A stretch of 64,000 nt of DNA, taken from Lachnospira sp. UBA2821 (GTDB taxonomy: Bacteria; Bacillota; Clostridia; Lachnospirales; Lachnospiraceae). A model generated the notes under the pieces. That model was given only the letters and a program-made list of their open reading frames with translations. It was not told where the DNA came from and searched no databases. How positions within the stretch are numbered: position 1 is the first letter of the stretch; each line of letters begins with the position of its first letter. The stretch covers positions 13,443 to 77,442 of the forward strand of contig DEGR01000033.1 in assembly GCA_002351535.1 (NCBI GenBank), read 5' to 3'. Position numbers and translations under genes: made by a program. Shown piece by piece: positions 50,714-60,408 of this stretch.

Positions 50714-51967
50714 TCACACCTTTGTATATATTTTACACATCTGCTCTTTTTGCAGAACAGATACTATTATTATTGCTATGAATGCCACAGCTAATATTGC
50801 CATTGATATTCCATATGACAATACAGCCCCGGTAAGACCTTTTGCTCTGACAAGTATTGGAGTTACAATAAGTGCCTGGATAAATCCCACGACATATCCT
50901 ATGATAAGAAGCTTCTGTCTTCTCATAACGGTTATAACATAATATAAAAATGTCACAATCGCACTTATTCCTCCTGCTACCATAACAAGCACAAGATCCA
51001 TACGATACTGCATAATTGACAATCCATTAAGCATTCCAAGGATCTGTGCTCCTATAAGATATGCTCCTCCCATTGCACACAAAGTAACAAATAATATCCA
51101 TAACAATATATTTCTTACTATTTTAAACAATGGCTTTAATGCCCTGTCATTCCAATATCTTGCCATGTCTGTTAACATTGGTCTGAATGCAAACAGGCTG
51201 AACAGATTAATTACAAACGCCGGCATAAAAATTATATTATAATAATTCTGTATCTCTTCACTATAAAATCTGTTTATTGAATATTTTGGTGCATTGCTTA
51301 TATACATATTAATAAAAGCTGCTATAAATAAAGGAAATGCATCTTTAAATACTGAAAGTCCCTTAAGCGGGCTGAACTGTGTCTTAACATTAAAATATTT
51401 TCTTTTAAGCCTTGTATCATATAATACAAACAATACTGCTGACGCTGCTATCATTGATGCTGATGCCGCAACAAGGTTCTTTGTTATATATAATGTTATA
51501 CCAAATGCTATAGTAGACAAGACCGGTCTTGCAGTGCCGGTCTTACCTGACAGGTCAATTCTGTCATGCTGTTGAAACATTCCGGCATATACATCAGCAA
51601 CTGCTTCGACCATTTTATATACAGCAACTACCCATATTGTCATGGACTTAAGCGGGCTGTAATCTGATACTGCAACGTATCCGGTGACAGCAATAACCAT
51701 AGCTATACATGTTATAATTCTGTATGAAAAATATTGTGCAAATGAATATTTTTCGTCTACATCAGTTGATTGAAGAGGTCTTACTTCAAAGCCGCCTATT
51801 GTATACATAAGCTGTGCATTTGAAAATGCGAATGTAAATATTCCTCCCATAAACGAACCGGTTATTCTATTTACTATAATTCCAAGAATCATGGATGAAA
51901 GTGCATTGCACAGACTTCCCATCATATTCCAGAACACTTTCTGTCTCTGGGTTACATTACATTCCAT
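50714..51967 (-). CDS. Oligosaccharide flippase-like polytopic membrane protein (Wzx/MOP type)
   Basis: The 417-residue protein has about 12 membrane helices and the MOP-like opening QKVFWNMMGSLCNALSSMILGIIVNRITG, with charged and polar residues inside helices (FEVRPLQSTD, DRIDLSGK). Such proteins flip undecaprenyl-linked repeat units outward. No Wzy polymerase is obvious in the cluster. Its presence next to a Wzm/Wzt exporter implies two export routes, or a role for a lipid-linked side chain. AAAGGA lies about 12 bases from the ATG. Confidence 0.82.
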   Translation of the reverse strand: MECNVTQRQKVFWNMMGSLCNALSSMILGIIVNRITGSFMGGIFTFAFSNAQLMYTIGGFEVRPLQSTDVDEKYSFAQYFSYRIITCIAMVIAVTGYVAVSDYSPLKSMTIWVVAVYKMVEAVADVYAGMFQQHDRIDLSGKTGTARPVLSTIAFGITLYITKNLVAASASMIAASAVLFVLYDTRLKRKYFNVKTQFSPLKGLSVFKDAFPLFIAAFINMYISNAPKYSINRFYSEEIQNYYNIIFMPAFVINLFSLFAFRPMLTDMARYWNDRALKPLFKIVRNILLWILFVTLCAMGGAYLIGAQILGMLNGLSIMQYRMDLVLVMVAGGISAIVTFLYYVITVMRRQKLLIIGYVVGFIQALIVTPILVRAKGLTGAVLSYGISMAILAVAFIAIIIVSVLQKEQMCKIYTKV

Positions 51968-51984
51968 ATATATATAAATCCTTT

Positions 51985-53160
51985 CTACATTATGGATTCG
52001 AGTTTATCTGCTGTGTTCTTCCATGTAAATCTATTTTTTAGCGTTTCATATGCATTATTTGCTGCCTGCCGCCTGAATTCATCATTTCCTACGGCTGCAT
52101 TAAGCGCATTCTTAAGCTTATCTATCTCATTATCAGCAATTATTATTCCTGATTCACCATTCGATATTATCTCTTTCGCCCCACCTGTCTGCGTGGTGAT
52201 TACAAAGCACTTTGCAGCAACTGCTTCTAACACTGAAGTCGGAAATCCCTCAGATACTGAAGGAAGGCAGTATATATCTGTCTGTTTTAACAGGGCACAT
52301 ATGTGTGGATAATCAATCCTTCCAAGCGGAATAATTCTGTAATTATCTTTCTTAAGGCTTGCTGCCTCCTTATTGACTCTGTCATATTCAGGACCATCAC
52401 CTGCCATAAATACCACAATATCCCTGTCAGTGTCAAGTAAAAATCCTGCATTCATTAATTCATATATACCTTTTTCCGGTATTAATCTGCCCGTAAACGT
52501 TATAACAACGGCATCATCCTTTATATGAAAATCTTTTCTGTAATCTTTAACCGGATTATCTACATACCCCTCCAGCTCCGGTATATCAATCGAGTTATAA
52601 AGAACACCTTTAGACTCTATTCCGAAATGGCTGCTCCATTCACAGCATGCTCTTGATACTCCATAATAATTAATGCAGTAATGTTTTAATATAGCCGTTA
52701 TACCATGTTCGTATATCTTTTCAAATACGTCTAAAATAGTGTTATTAAAGGTAAGATGAGATGTTCCATGTTCAACAACCGCTGATTTTATTCCATTTTT
52801 TTTAGCAAATCTTGCTCCAAACAGCGACATTGAATAAAATCTCGTATTAATAAGAACAAAGTCAAATCTATGTTTTGCAAGTTCCTGTGATATACTCTTT
52901 AGCTGCCTGTTAAACTTAAGCACAGGCATTCTTCCATTCACAAATATATAAGAAGGAAGCCTGTATATCTCTATTCCCTCATTATTCTCTGCCTCAACGT
53001 GCATCTCCTCTTCTTCGTTCTGTGATGTAACAACTACCACAGAATGACCTCTTTTAACCATTTCTTTCGCAAGATAATAAGTATACCTCTCAACCCCTCC
53101 CATATGTGGAAGATACTGTGCTGAAAATATACATATCTTTTTAAACGTGCCATCTGACAT
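51985..53160 (-). CDS. GT4 family glycosyltransferase (GT-B fold)
   Basis: The 391-residue protein has the GT-B layout: LPHMGGVERYTYYLAKEMVKRGHSV in the N-terminal domain, TGRLIPEKGIYELMNA at the domain border, VFMAGDGPEYDRV, and IYCLPSVSEGFPTSVLEAVA with the Glu-x7-Glu of the retaining GT4 catalytic site. It transfers an unknown sugar with retention. GGAGAG precedes the ATG, which shares one base with the licD-like stop (TAATG), so the two are coupled. Confidence 0.93.
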   Translation of the reverse strand: MSDGTFKKICIFSAQYLPHMGGVERYTYYLAKEMVKRGHSVVVVTSQNEEEEMHVEAENNEGIEIYRLPSYIFVNGRMPVLKFNRQLKSISQELAKHRFDFVLINTRFYSMSLFGARFAKKNGIKSAVVEHGTSHLTFNNTILDVFEKIYEHGITAILKHYCINYYGVSRACCEWSSHFGIESKGVLYNSIDIPELEGYVDNPVKDYRKDFHIKDDAVVITFTGRLIPEKGIYELMNAGFLLDTDRDIVVFMAGDGPEYDRVNKEAASLKKDNYRIIPLGRIDYPHICALLKQTDIYCLPSVSEGFPTSVLEAVAAKCFVITTQTGGAKEIISNGESGIIIADNEIDKLKNALNAAVGNDEFRRQAANNAYETLKNRFTWKNTADKLESIM

Positions 53161-54029
53161 TACTTTCTCTCCAATTCTATTCCATCATTACCAAAGTCTA
53201 TAATGTATGCTGCATGATTTACCCTTTTATCCTCCGGTGGCAATGTCATATAATCACCATAATAATTGGTAAGATATTTATCATAATTGCCCGGAAGATT
53301 AACCATTATATCCTCAAACTTCATCTGTTTCAGTGGAAATAAATCTTCCATCTTCATCTGGCTTTTAAGTGGATAAAGACAATTGTAACATATTACACTT
53401 CCCGTCGATTTATAATTGGCCGACTGTGATACCTTTTCCATCTTATCATATAATTTTCTGATTGAAAGAACCTTAAATGCATAATGTGCCACAAAACATA
53501 CAGCCTTAGCAACAGCACCTATCAGGCCCTTGTAAGGAATAACCGGATATGGTGACCCGCAAAGAAACAGAACCTTCGAAAGATTTCTCACTTTTCTGAC
53601 TTTTTTCTCTACAGTTTCTTTGTCTTCATCTGCATTATCAAATACGAATATATCTATATGAAGACACATTGGACATTTTAATGTTCTTGAGAATTCAGGA
53701 ACAAATTTCGTTCCGATACGCTGAACCTTTATAACACCACTCGCATAGTTCTTCATTGTCTTCGGAGTAGAAATGTAATAATGGTCTGACATTTCTTTTT
53801 TGGCCACATGAACAAATTTATTGTAGTCTTCCCTTAACATTCCAACATCAATATCATCATCCCATGGAATGAAACCATGATGTCTTACTGTTCCTATTGC
53901 TGTTCCCCAGCACATGAAATACTTTATATTGTGCTTCTCACATACAGCTATGAAATCTTTTAAAATATTTAATTCTGCAGTTTTAAGCTTTTTTAATGTA
54001 TCCTCATCATATTGTTTTATTAATGCCAT
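53160..54029 (-). CDS. LicD-family phosphotransferase
   Basis: I start at MALIKQYDEDTLKKLK (54029) because AGGAAGGA precedes it. The 289-residue protein has the LicD core: LKDFIAVCEKHNIKYFMCWGTAIGTVRHHGFIPWDDDIDVGMLREDY, a nucleotidyltransferase-like GxG...DDDIDxxM metal site near residues 35-70. LicD proteins transfer phosphocholine or similar phosphoalcohols from a CDP donor to a surface glycan. The glycan may therefore carry such a substituent, but no CDP-alcohol gene is in the window. Confidence 0.92.
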   Translation of the reverse strand: MALIKQYDEDTLKKLKTAELNILKDFIAVCEKHNIKYFMCWGTAIGTVRHHGFIPWDDDIDVGMLREDYNKFVHVAKKEMSDHYYISTPKTMKNYASGVIKVQRIGTKFVPEFSRTLKCPMCLHIDIFVFDNADEDKETVEKKVRKVRNLSKVLFLCGSPYPVIPYKGLIGAVAKAVCFVAHYAFKVLSIRKLYDKMEKVSQSANYKSTGSVICYNCLYPLKSQMKMEDLFPLKQMKFEDIMVNLPGNYDKYLTNYYGDYMTLPPEDKRVNHAAYIIDFGNDGIELERK

Positions 54030-54068
54030 AAAATAAATCCTTCCTGTCAGATTACACAAATGTATTTA

Positions 54069-54092
54069 GTCGCAGACATATCGTCTGCGACT
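54069..54092 (-). terminator. Hairpin after leuA, probable terminator
   Basis: AGTCGCAGAC and its complement GTCTGCGACT pair around a 4-base loop, 6 bases past the leuA stop. The tail on the minus strand is AAATACATTT, so the U-run is poor. It separates leuA from the licD-like gene. Confidence 0.6.
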
Positions 54093-54097
54093 TAGTT

Positions 54098-55759
54098 TTA
54101 GCGGTTTTTCAGTCTGTCAAGTGCGCTGAAAAAGGCTTTTATTGATGCCTTTGCAATACTTGCACTAACACCAACTCCATAAGTGGTGTCTCCACTCTCT
54201 TTATCAAGAAGCTTTATATATGCGGCGGCACTGGCATGGCTTCCTGTTGACAGTGTATGCTCTGTGTAATCAAGCACTTTAACACCTGCATCATATTTAT
54301 CTTCCATTATTTTATGAACTGCATCAAGTGGTCCGTTACCATTTTCAACACATGTAACCTCTTCACCATTATATTTAAATGTTAACTCAATCTCTGAATC
54401 ATCACTCTCATCAAGTTCTTTTATATGACATTTTACATATTCATATGGTGATTTAATATCTATGTACTCTTCGTTAAATTTCTCCATGATAGTGTCAGGT
54501 GCAACCTCTCCCTGCACTTCCGCTATCTTCTGAATCACATCAGCAAATTCTCTGTGCATTCCCTTTGGAAGCATATATCCGAAATATGTCTCCATAACAA
54601 ATGCCACTCCACCTTTTCCTGACTGGCTGTTGATTCTTACTATAGGCTCATACTCTCTTCCAAGGTCTGAAGGGTCGATAGGAAGATATGGAACTTCCCA
54701 TATTCCGTCATTTCTCTCATGCATTGCACGCATTCCCTTATTGATTGCATCCTGATGCGAACCTGAAAATGCCGTAAATACAAGTTTTCCTGCATATGGA
54801 TGTCTCATACCGACTTTCATCTTACAGCATCTCTCATATAATTCAATTATTTCATTAATATTTTCAAGATTAAGCATAGGATTAATTCCCTGTGAGAACA
54901 TATTGTAAGCAATATTAAGAATATCTACATTACCTGTTCTCTCACCATTGCCAAAAAGTGTTCCTTCTACCCTGTCTGCTCCTGCAAGAAGTGAAAGCTC
55001 TGTAGCCGCCACACCTGTACCACGGTCATTGTGTGGGTGAACACTTACTATAATTCTCTCCCTATCCTTGAAATGTGTACACATCCACTCTATCTGGTCT
55101 GCATATACGTTAGGAGTAGTCATCTCAACAGTTGCAGGGAGATTAATAATTATTTTATTATCCTTAGATGCTCCCCATGTATCTGCAACAGCTTCACACA
55201 CTTCAAGAGCATATTCTACCTCTGTACCCGTAAAACTTTCAGGTGAATACTCAAGTACTATCTCACCATCAAAATTCTTTGTGTACTCCTTTACCATATT
55301 AGTTCCATCTATGGCTATCTGCTTTATCTCATCCTTCGACATATTGAATACAACATCTCTCTGAAGAACAGAAGTTGAATTGTATATGTGTACTATTGCC
55401 TTCTTGATTCCCTGAATTGATTCAAATGTCTTATCAATAAGATGTTTACGGCACTGTGTAAGCACCTGAATAGTAACATCATCAGGAATAAGCTTTCTAT
55501 CTACCAATTCACGCAGGAAATCATATTCTATCTGTGATGCTGACGGAAAACCTATCTCTATCTCTTTGAATCCAAGTTTGACAAGCATTTTGAAGAATTC
55601 TATTTTTTCTTCTACAACCATAGGCTCAATCAACGCCTGATTTCCATCTCTCAAATCCACGCTGCACCATACAGGTGCTTTCTCAATCTGTTTCTCAGGC
55701 CATGTTCTCTCTGGAAAATTAAGAACAGGCACTCTTTTGTATTTACTGTAATTAAGCAT
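54098..55759 (-). CDS. leuA: 2-isopropylmalate synthase
   Basis: The 553-residue protein has VDLRDGNQALIEPM in the catalytic barrel, VSVHPHNDRGTGVAATELSLLAGADRVEGTLFGNGERTGN (metal-binding His pair and GNGERTGN), a subdomain and a C-terminal regulatory domain (about 430-553) for leucine feedback. The KAPVWCSVDLRDGNQA opening and length place it in the type that starts with a long N-terminal stretch (LeuA type 2). It condenses acetyl-CoA with 2-oxoisovalerate in leucine synthesis. No other leu genes are present, and it is enclosed by glycan genes. GTGGAG precedes the ATG. Confidence 0.95.
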   Translation of the reverse strand: MLNYSKYKRVPVLNFPERTWPEKQIEKAPVWCSVDLRDGNQALIEPMVVEEKIEFFKMLVKLGFKEIEIGFPSASQIEYDFLRELVDRKLIPDDVTIQVLTQCRKHLIDKTFESIQGIKKAIVHIYNSTSVLQRDVVFNMSKDEIKQIAIDGTNMVKEYTKNFDGEIVLEYSPESFTGTEVEYALEVCEAVADTWGASKDNKIIINLPATVEMTTPNVYADQIEWMCTHFKDRERIIVSVHPHNDRGTGVAATELSLLAGADRVEGTLFGNGERTGNVDILNIAYNMFSQGINPMLNLENINEIIELYERCCKMKVGMRHPYAGKLVFTAFSGSHQDAINKGMRAMHERNDGIWEVPYLPIDPSDLGREYEPIVRINSQSGKGGVAFVMETYFGYMLPKGMHREFADVIQKIAEVQGEVAPDTIMEKFNEEYIDIKSPYEYVKCHIKELDESDDSEIELTFKYNGEEVTCVENGNGPLDAVHKIMEDKYDAGVKVLDYTEHTLSTGSHASAAAYIKLLDKESGDTTYGVGVSASIAKASIKAFFSALDRLKNR

Positions 55760-55809
55760 TTCTACATCTCCACTTCTTAACTAAAATATATAATAAATGT
55801 TTCCCGGAA

Positions 55810-56751
55810 CTACAGTTTCAGTTCTGCTTTCTTTACTTTGTAATCCCTCCAGTAATTAGGATCCATAGTGCATCTGAGAATCATATTTCTTGTCAGCAGA
55901 TTATACATCTTACCAAGCCGGTACCCCGCAAATTTCGCTATACTTTTAAATACGAGGTCAGGTACAAGATAAAACTTATTGTTCTCTACAAGATACACTG
56001 CCGTTTCAACTACAAGTCTTATTCCTTCACCCTCGGATTTGACCGCAGAGTATATTTCCTTAAACTGTTTATGCGAAACACCAATATCAAAGTTTCTGTG
56101 AAACTGCTGCATATAAGTATAATTATGCGAATGAATTACTTCCGCCTTCGCAGCGTAATATACTTTTTTGCCTGTCTGTATAACATATGCCGCAAATATC
56201 GAATCTTCATTGATTATAGTCCTGTTAGGGAAACCTCCCAACTTTTTATGTTCTATGCGTCTGTACATGGCACATACATCAGAACTGAAAAAGGCTTTTA
56301 TTCCCATTCTTAATATATCATTACTTGTCTTAACAATATCGTAGTCAGGATAATTGAACTTCCTTGTATATGCTTCCCCAACACTGCAGTCATGTGCCGG
56401 AAGCTGTCTGCCATATGTCACAATAACATCTTTGTCATCAAACGGTTTAACAAGTTCCTGTATCATATTACTTCCTGCCGGCACCGCATCCTGTGTCATC
56501 ATAAGTACAAGATCACTTGTTGCAAATTCCATGCCATAATTTCTTGTTCCACCATGATCAAATTCATTTTTTCTTATATGGTGTATCTCAAGATTAGAAA
56601 TTCCTTTTATATAATCTTCATCTAAAAATTCTTTTTCTGTATTTATAATTATAATTTTTTCTATAGGATACGTCTGCCTTTCAAGTCTTCGAAGAAGGCT
56701 AAAAAGTCTTCTGTCCGGTTTATATGTAGGTATTACAACATCTACTGTCAT
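55810..56751 (-). CDS. GT2 rhamnosyltransferase-like glycosyltransferase
   Basis: The 313-residue protein has a GT-A fold: VDVVIPTYKPDRRLFSLL, the FDHGGTRNYGME segment characteristic of rhamnosyltransferase families, LMMTQDAVPAG (metal-binding region) near 90, and FPNRTIINEDSIFAAYVI as the acceptor-base part. C-terminal residues are basic. With dTDP-rhamnose genes in the same cluster it probably adds L-rhamnose. It is the first glycan-cluster gene after glmM on the minus strand, with GGAG about 13 bases from the ATG. Confidence 0.9.
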   Translation of the reverse strand: MTVDVVIPTYKPDRRLFSLLRRLERQTYPIEKIIIINTEKEFLDEDYIKGISNLEIHHIRKNEFDHGGTRNYGMEFATSDLVLMMTQDAVPAGSNMIQELVKPFDDKDVIVTYGRQLPAHDCSVGEAYTRKFNYPDYDIVKTSNDILRMGIKAFFSSDVCAMYRRIEHKKLGGFPNRTIINEDSIFAAYVIQTGKKVYYAAKAEVIHSHNYTYMQQFHRNFDIGVSHKQFKEIYSAVKSEGEGIRLVVETAVYLVENNKFYLVPDLVFKSIAKFAGYRLGKMYNLLTRNMILRCTMDPNYWRDYKVKKAELKL

Positions 56752-56774
56752 AGTTTAACTCTTTCTCCATTCCT

Positions 56775-58106
56775 TTAGCACAATGCTTCTAATTCTTTTA
56801 CCACCATATCGACATATTTTTTGCACAGTTCATCTGACTCTGCTTCTACCATAACCCTTACAAGCGGTTCTGTTCCACTGGTTCTAAGAAGAAGTCTTCC
56901 GCTGTCGCCAAGTTCATTTTCAACTTTTTTAGCTGCTTCCTGTACTGATGGTGCATTTAATGCAGCCACTTTATCTTTAACACGGACATTTATAAGAAGC
57001 TGTGGCATAACCTTAAATCCTTTTCGCAAATTTGCCATCGTTGATTTAGACTCAAGCATAGCCTCCATAAGTTTTAACGATGTAAGTATACCATCACCTG
57101 TTGTTGCATGTTTGCTAAATATAATATGTCCCGACTGCTCGCCACCTATACAATAACCATTCTGCATCATGTTCTCACATACATATTTATCCCCTACATC
57201 TGTCTTTTCGTACTTTATACCGAGCTTATCAAGTGCCTTATATAGTCCAAAATTAGACATTACTGTAGTAACAATAGTGTCTCCACTCAGAGCTCCATGC
57301 TCTTTCATATATTTACCGCATATATAAAGGATTGCGTCTCCATCAACTATATCTCCATTTTCATCAACAGCAATACATCTGTCTGCATCCCCATCATAAG
57401 CAAATCCTGCATCGAGATTCTTTTCTTTGACGAATTTCTGAAGATTCTCTATATGTGTAGAACCACAATTATCATTAATATTTGTTCCGTCAGGTGTATC
57501 TGCTATCACATAAGTTTTAGCCCCTAATGCATCAAATACATTCTTAGCAATTGAAGATGCACTACCATTCGAACAGTCAAGTCCTATTCTCTTCTCCTTA
57601 AATGAACGTGTGGCTATAGAAATAAGGTATCCTATGTATCTGTTTCTTCCCATTGCATAATCTACTGTTCTTCCTATGTGTTCCTTTACCGCATAAGGTA
57701 TCTCTATGCCACCGTCAATGTATTCTTCTATCTTAGCCTCTACTTCAGCCTCCAGCTTTTGTCCGTTTCCATTAAGAACTTTAATACCATTATCATAATA
57801 TGGATTATGACTTGCAGATATCATTATTCCACAGTCAAATCCTTCTGTACGGACAACATAAGCCACGCTAGGTGTTGTAGTAACATGCAAAAGGTAAGCA
57901 TCTGCACCTGATGCCGTAAGTCCGGCTACGAGTGCATATTCAAACATATAGCTGCTTCTTCTTGTATCTTTTCCAATAACAATCTTTGCTTTCTGTTCCT
58001 GCGAATAATACCACCCTAAAAATCTTCCTACTTTATATGCATGCTCTACAGTAAGCACTACATTTGCTTCTCCTCTGAATCCGTCTGTCCCAAAATATTT
58101 TCCCAT
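56775..58106 (-). CDS. glmM: Phosphoglucosamine mutase
   Basis: The start MGKYFGTDGFRGEAN (58106) has AAAGGAA upstream. The 443-residue protein has the phospho-serine loop MISASHNPYYDNGIKV (Ser near 100), metal-binding DGDADRC, sugar-binding GGEQSGH, and the phosphate-binding RTSGTEPLVRVM near the end. It converts glucosamine 6-phosphate to glucosamine 1-phosphate for UDP-GlcNAc and peptidoglycan. It follows cdaR by about 45 bases, giving the conserved cdaA-cdaR-glmM order in which GlmM binds and inhibits CdaA. Confidence 0.97.
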   Translation of the reverse strand: MGKYFGTDGFRGEANVVLTVEHAYKVGRFLGWYYSQEQKAKIVIGKDTRRSSYMFEYALVAGLTASGADAYLLHVTTTPSVAYVVRTEGFDCGIMISASHNPYYDNGIKVLNGNGQKLEAEVEAKIEEYIDGGIEIPYAVKEHIGRTVDYAMGRNRYIGYLISIATRSFKEKRIGLDCSNGSASSIAKNVFDALGAKTYVIADTPDGTNINDNCGSTHIENLQKFVKEKNLDAGFAYDGDADRCIAVDENGDIVDGDAILYICGKYMKEHGALSGDTIVTTVMSNFGLYKALDKLGIKYEKTDVGDKYVCENMMQNGYCIGGEQSGHIIFSKHATTGDGILTSLKLMEAMLESKSTMANLRKGFKVMPQLLINVRVKDKVAALNAPSVQEAAKKVENELGDSGRLLLRTSGTEPLVRVMVEAESDELCKKYVDMVVKELEALC

Positions 58107-58150
58107 AATCACAATTCCTTTCCAAATTGACTGCATTAAACATTTTTAAG

Positions 58151-59512
58151 TTAATCACGGCTTGTAGTTGTTTCATCACCCGAGCCTGATGTCGGATTAT
58201 CAGCCTGTGTTGTACTCTCGTTATTATCATTTTTTGTATCTGTTGTAGTCTCCTGCGTGTTATTATCCGAACCTCCGGAACCATTTTTCTCCAGATTAAT
58301 TCTCACAGTAGGTGTTGCAACCTCTGTGATATTATCAGATAACGTAACGTTAACAGTAATAAGGTTTTCACCCTCTACAGCCTCTCTCAAATCTATATAT
58401 GGTGCAAGACTTTCCTCTGTAAATCCGTCAAGCACACTGCTTAACCCTCTAAGCTGGAGTGTAACTGTGCTTTCGCCAATGTAATTCATAGTATATCCTG
58501 TTGGAAGATTCCTTACCTCAATATCTTTATTAGGTACTTTGAACTTCTTCACAATAAGTTTTTCAATTTTGGCAACCACATTAACTTTTGAATTCTCATC
58601 ATTATAAAGTACTACCCCGTCCGGGAGATAACCGGTTATATCTATAGATATCTGCACATCAGAACTCTTTCCGTTTACATCAAGTACCTCGCTTGGAATT
58701 GTTATGCTGTCAATATCTGACACATTATCTCCGGCAATCTTCACTGTCTGTACATCACATTCTACATCGGTAAGGGAGTATCCTTCTTTTGGTGTTCCGA
58801 CTGTCGAGAACTTAAGTGGAACCTCCTTAACTGAATACACATTCATCGATACAACTGCCGTTTCTTCGCTTAATTTTGCATGTGTTCCAAGGTCAACCCT
58901 CGAACCGGTCTCGGTATAAAAATATATCGGTAATGATACACTCTGTGTTTTATTATATTTTGCCAGATTAACTTCTACCACTGCTTTGCTTATTGCATTT
59001 ATAACCGATTCAGGTGCAGACACCTCAACGGTGGTAGGCACAATTGATTCGCTCCCCATCATGCAGCCGGTCGGCATGGTTCCCGTCTCTTTTATCTGTA
59101 TTTCTAAAGTTCTTGTTATTATATTCTCAACCTCAAGTGTCATGGTTGTAGTTTTTTGTGTTATGTCAACACTCTTTTCGTATTTTGCATATCTGTGTCT
59201 CACAGTAATCGGAACCGCATACACATTTGACATTTCGCTGAAGGATGCCTCAGCAACAAAATCATCTTTAGTCATCTTATCTATGCACGACCTCGGTCCT
59301 TTTACTACAATTGTTGCACTGTCTCCAGACACAACCTCATACACCTGATTCTGTTCCGTTAAAACATTTTCATCCTGAATAACTACAGGTATTCCGGATA
59401 TTGTCTTGGATACAGTAGGGTCATCAATATTGACAACTACAAGCCATAACAGAATAGCAAAGAAAAGAGACAATACCTTCAGCAATATATTATTCGTTAA
59501 TATTTTTTTCAT
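58151..59512 (-). CDS. cdaR: YbbR-domain c-di-AMP cyclase regulator CdaR
   Basis: The 453-residue protein has an N-terminal membrane helix (about 9-27, LLKVLSLFFAILLWLVVV) and four YbbR domains (about 35-110, 120-205, 210-300 and 310-400), each with a strand-rich pattern and an L/I-x-V-P type repeat such as VKEVPLKFSTVGTPKEGY. A Ser/Thr/Asn/Asp-rich tail of about 50 residues ends the protein outside the membrane. CdaR binds and regulates the diadenylate cyclase CdaA. It overlaps cdaA by 23 bases. AAGGGAAGG precedes the ATG. Confidence 0.95.
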   Translation of the reverse strand: MKKILTNNILLKVLSLFFAILLWLVVVNIDDPTVSKTISGIPVVIQDENVLTEQNQVYEVVSGDSATIVVKGPRSCIDKMTKDDFVAEASFSEMSNVYAVPITVRHRYAKYEKSVDITQKTTTMTLEVENIITRTLEIQIKETGTMPTGCMMGSESIVPTTVEVSAPESVINAISKAVVEVNLAKYNKTQSVSLPIYFYTETGSRVDLGTHAKLSEETAVVSMNVYSVKEVPLKFSTVGTPKEGYSLTDVECDVQTVKIAGDNVSDIDSITIPSEVLDVNGKSSDVQISIDITGYLPDGVVLYNDENSKVNVVAKIEKLIVKKFKVPNKDIEVRNLPTGYTMNYIGESTVTLQLRGLSSVLDGFTEESLAPYIDLREAVEGENLITVNVTLSDNITEVATPTVRINLEKNGSGGSDNNTQETTTDTKNDNNESTTQADNPTSGSGDETTTSRD

Positions 59513-60374
59513 GCTGTCGCCTTCCCTTCCATAGCTTAAAGCGTTTCATATCCATTGTCTTGTTCTGTGCAGTAATGAGATATTGTTTAAGTTCATCACC
59601 ATTAATATTTCTGTATATCTTGCCTTCAAGTGCCACAGATACTTTTCCTGTTTCCTCGGACACAATTACGGTAAGACTGTCTGTGGCCTCACTCACACCT
59701 ACGCCTGCCCTGTGTCTTGTACCTAATTCCTTACTCAGTTCCATGTTATCTGATAACGGAAGATAACATGTAGCTGACACTATCCTGTCATTTTTTACAA
59801 TAACCGCACCATCATGCAATGGCGTATTATGTTCAAATATATTGATAAGCAACTGACTGCTGATAACTGAGTCAATAGGAATTCCTGTTCTCTCATATTC
59901 ACTAAGTGATATATCCTGTTCAATTACGATGAGAGCACCTGTTTTTGTCTTGGCAAGCTCATATGTTGCCTTTATAATCTCATTTATTGTTCTGTCGCTA
60001 AAACGTTCTTTTACATTTTTTGAGTCATCACTTAAAAGAAAATCAGTAAAAATATTCTTTCGTCCTATCTGCTCAAGTGCCTTACGAAGTTCCGGCTGGA
60101 ACACTATGATGACTGCTATTATTCCCACATTCAACGTCTTCTCTGCAATCCACAATATTGTTGTAAGATTGAGAATTGATGCGAATAGTACAAATACGAG
60201 CAAAATAACTATACCTTTAAAAAGCATCCACGATCTTGTATCCTTTATCCATACCATTATCTCATATATCAAAAAAGCTATTATAACAATTTCTAACGCA
60301 TCAGTGGGTTTGAAATCAGGTATGATTAAATATGAACTTGTAAAATTAACAAGCTGGTCAAGCAATCCCCGCAT
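59490..60374 (-). CDS. cdaA: Diadenylate cyclase CdaA
   Basis: I start at ATG 60374; a GTG three codons upstream is possible, with AAAGGA before it. The protein of about 295 residues has three N-terminal membrane helices (about 28-100) and a DAC domain with LHDGAVIV and GTRHRAGVGVSE, the DGA and RHR motifs that bind ATP and are essential in the DisA_N fold. It makes the second messenger cyclic di-AMP, which controls potassium transport, turgor and cell-wall homeostasis. Its location with cdaR and glmM is the standard one. Confidence 0.97.
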   Translation of the reverse strand: MRGLLDQLVNFTSSYLIIPDFKPTDALEIVIIAFLIYEIMVWIKDTRSWMLFKGIVILLVFVLFASILNLTTILWIAEKTLNVGIIAVIIVFQPELRKALEQIGRKNIFTDFLLSDDSKNVKERFSDRTINEIIKATYELAKTKTGALIVIEQDISLSEYERTGIPIDSVISSQLLINIFEHNTPLHDGAVIVKNDRIVSATCYLPLSDNMELSKELGTRHRAGVGVSEATDSLTVIVSEETGKVSVALEGKIYRNINGDELKQYLITAQNKTMDMKRFKLWKGRRQHEKNINE

Positions 60375-60408
60375 TCTATTCACATCCTTTCCTATATTTT
60401 AAATCAGA

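Noticed and set aside
55760..55809. T-box or leucine attenuator upstream of leuA
   Set aside because: Only 50 bases separate leuA from the preceding gene, too short for a T-box, and no leader peptide with Leu codons is seen.
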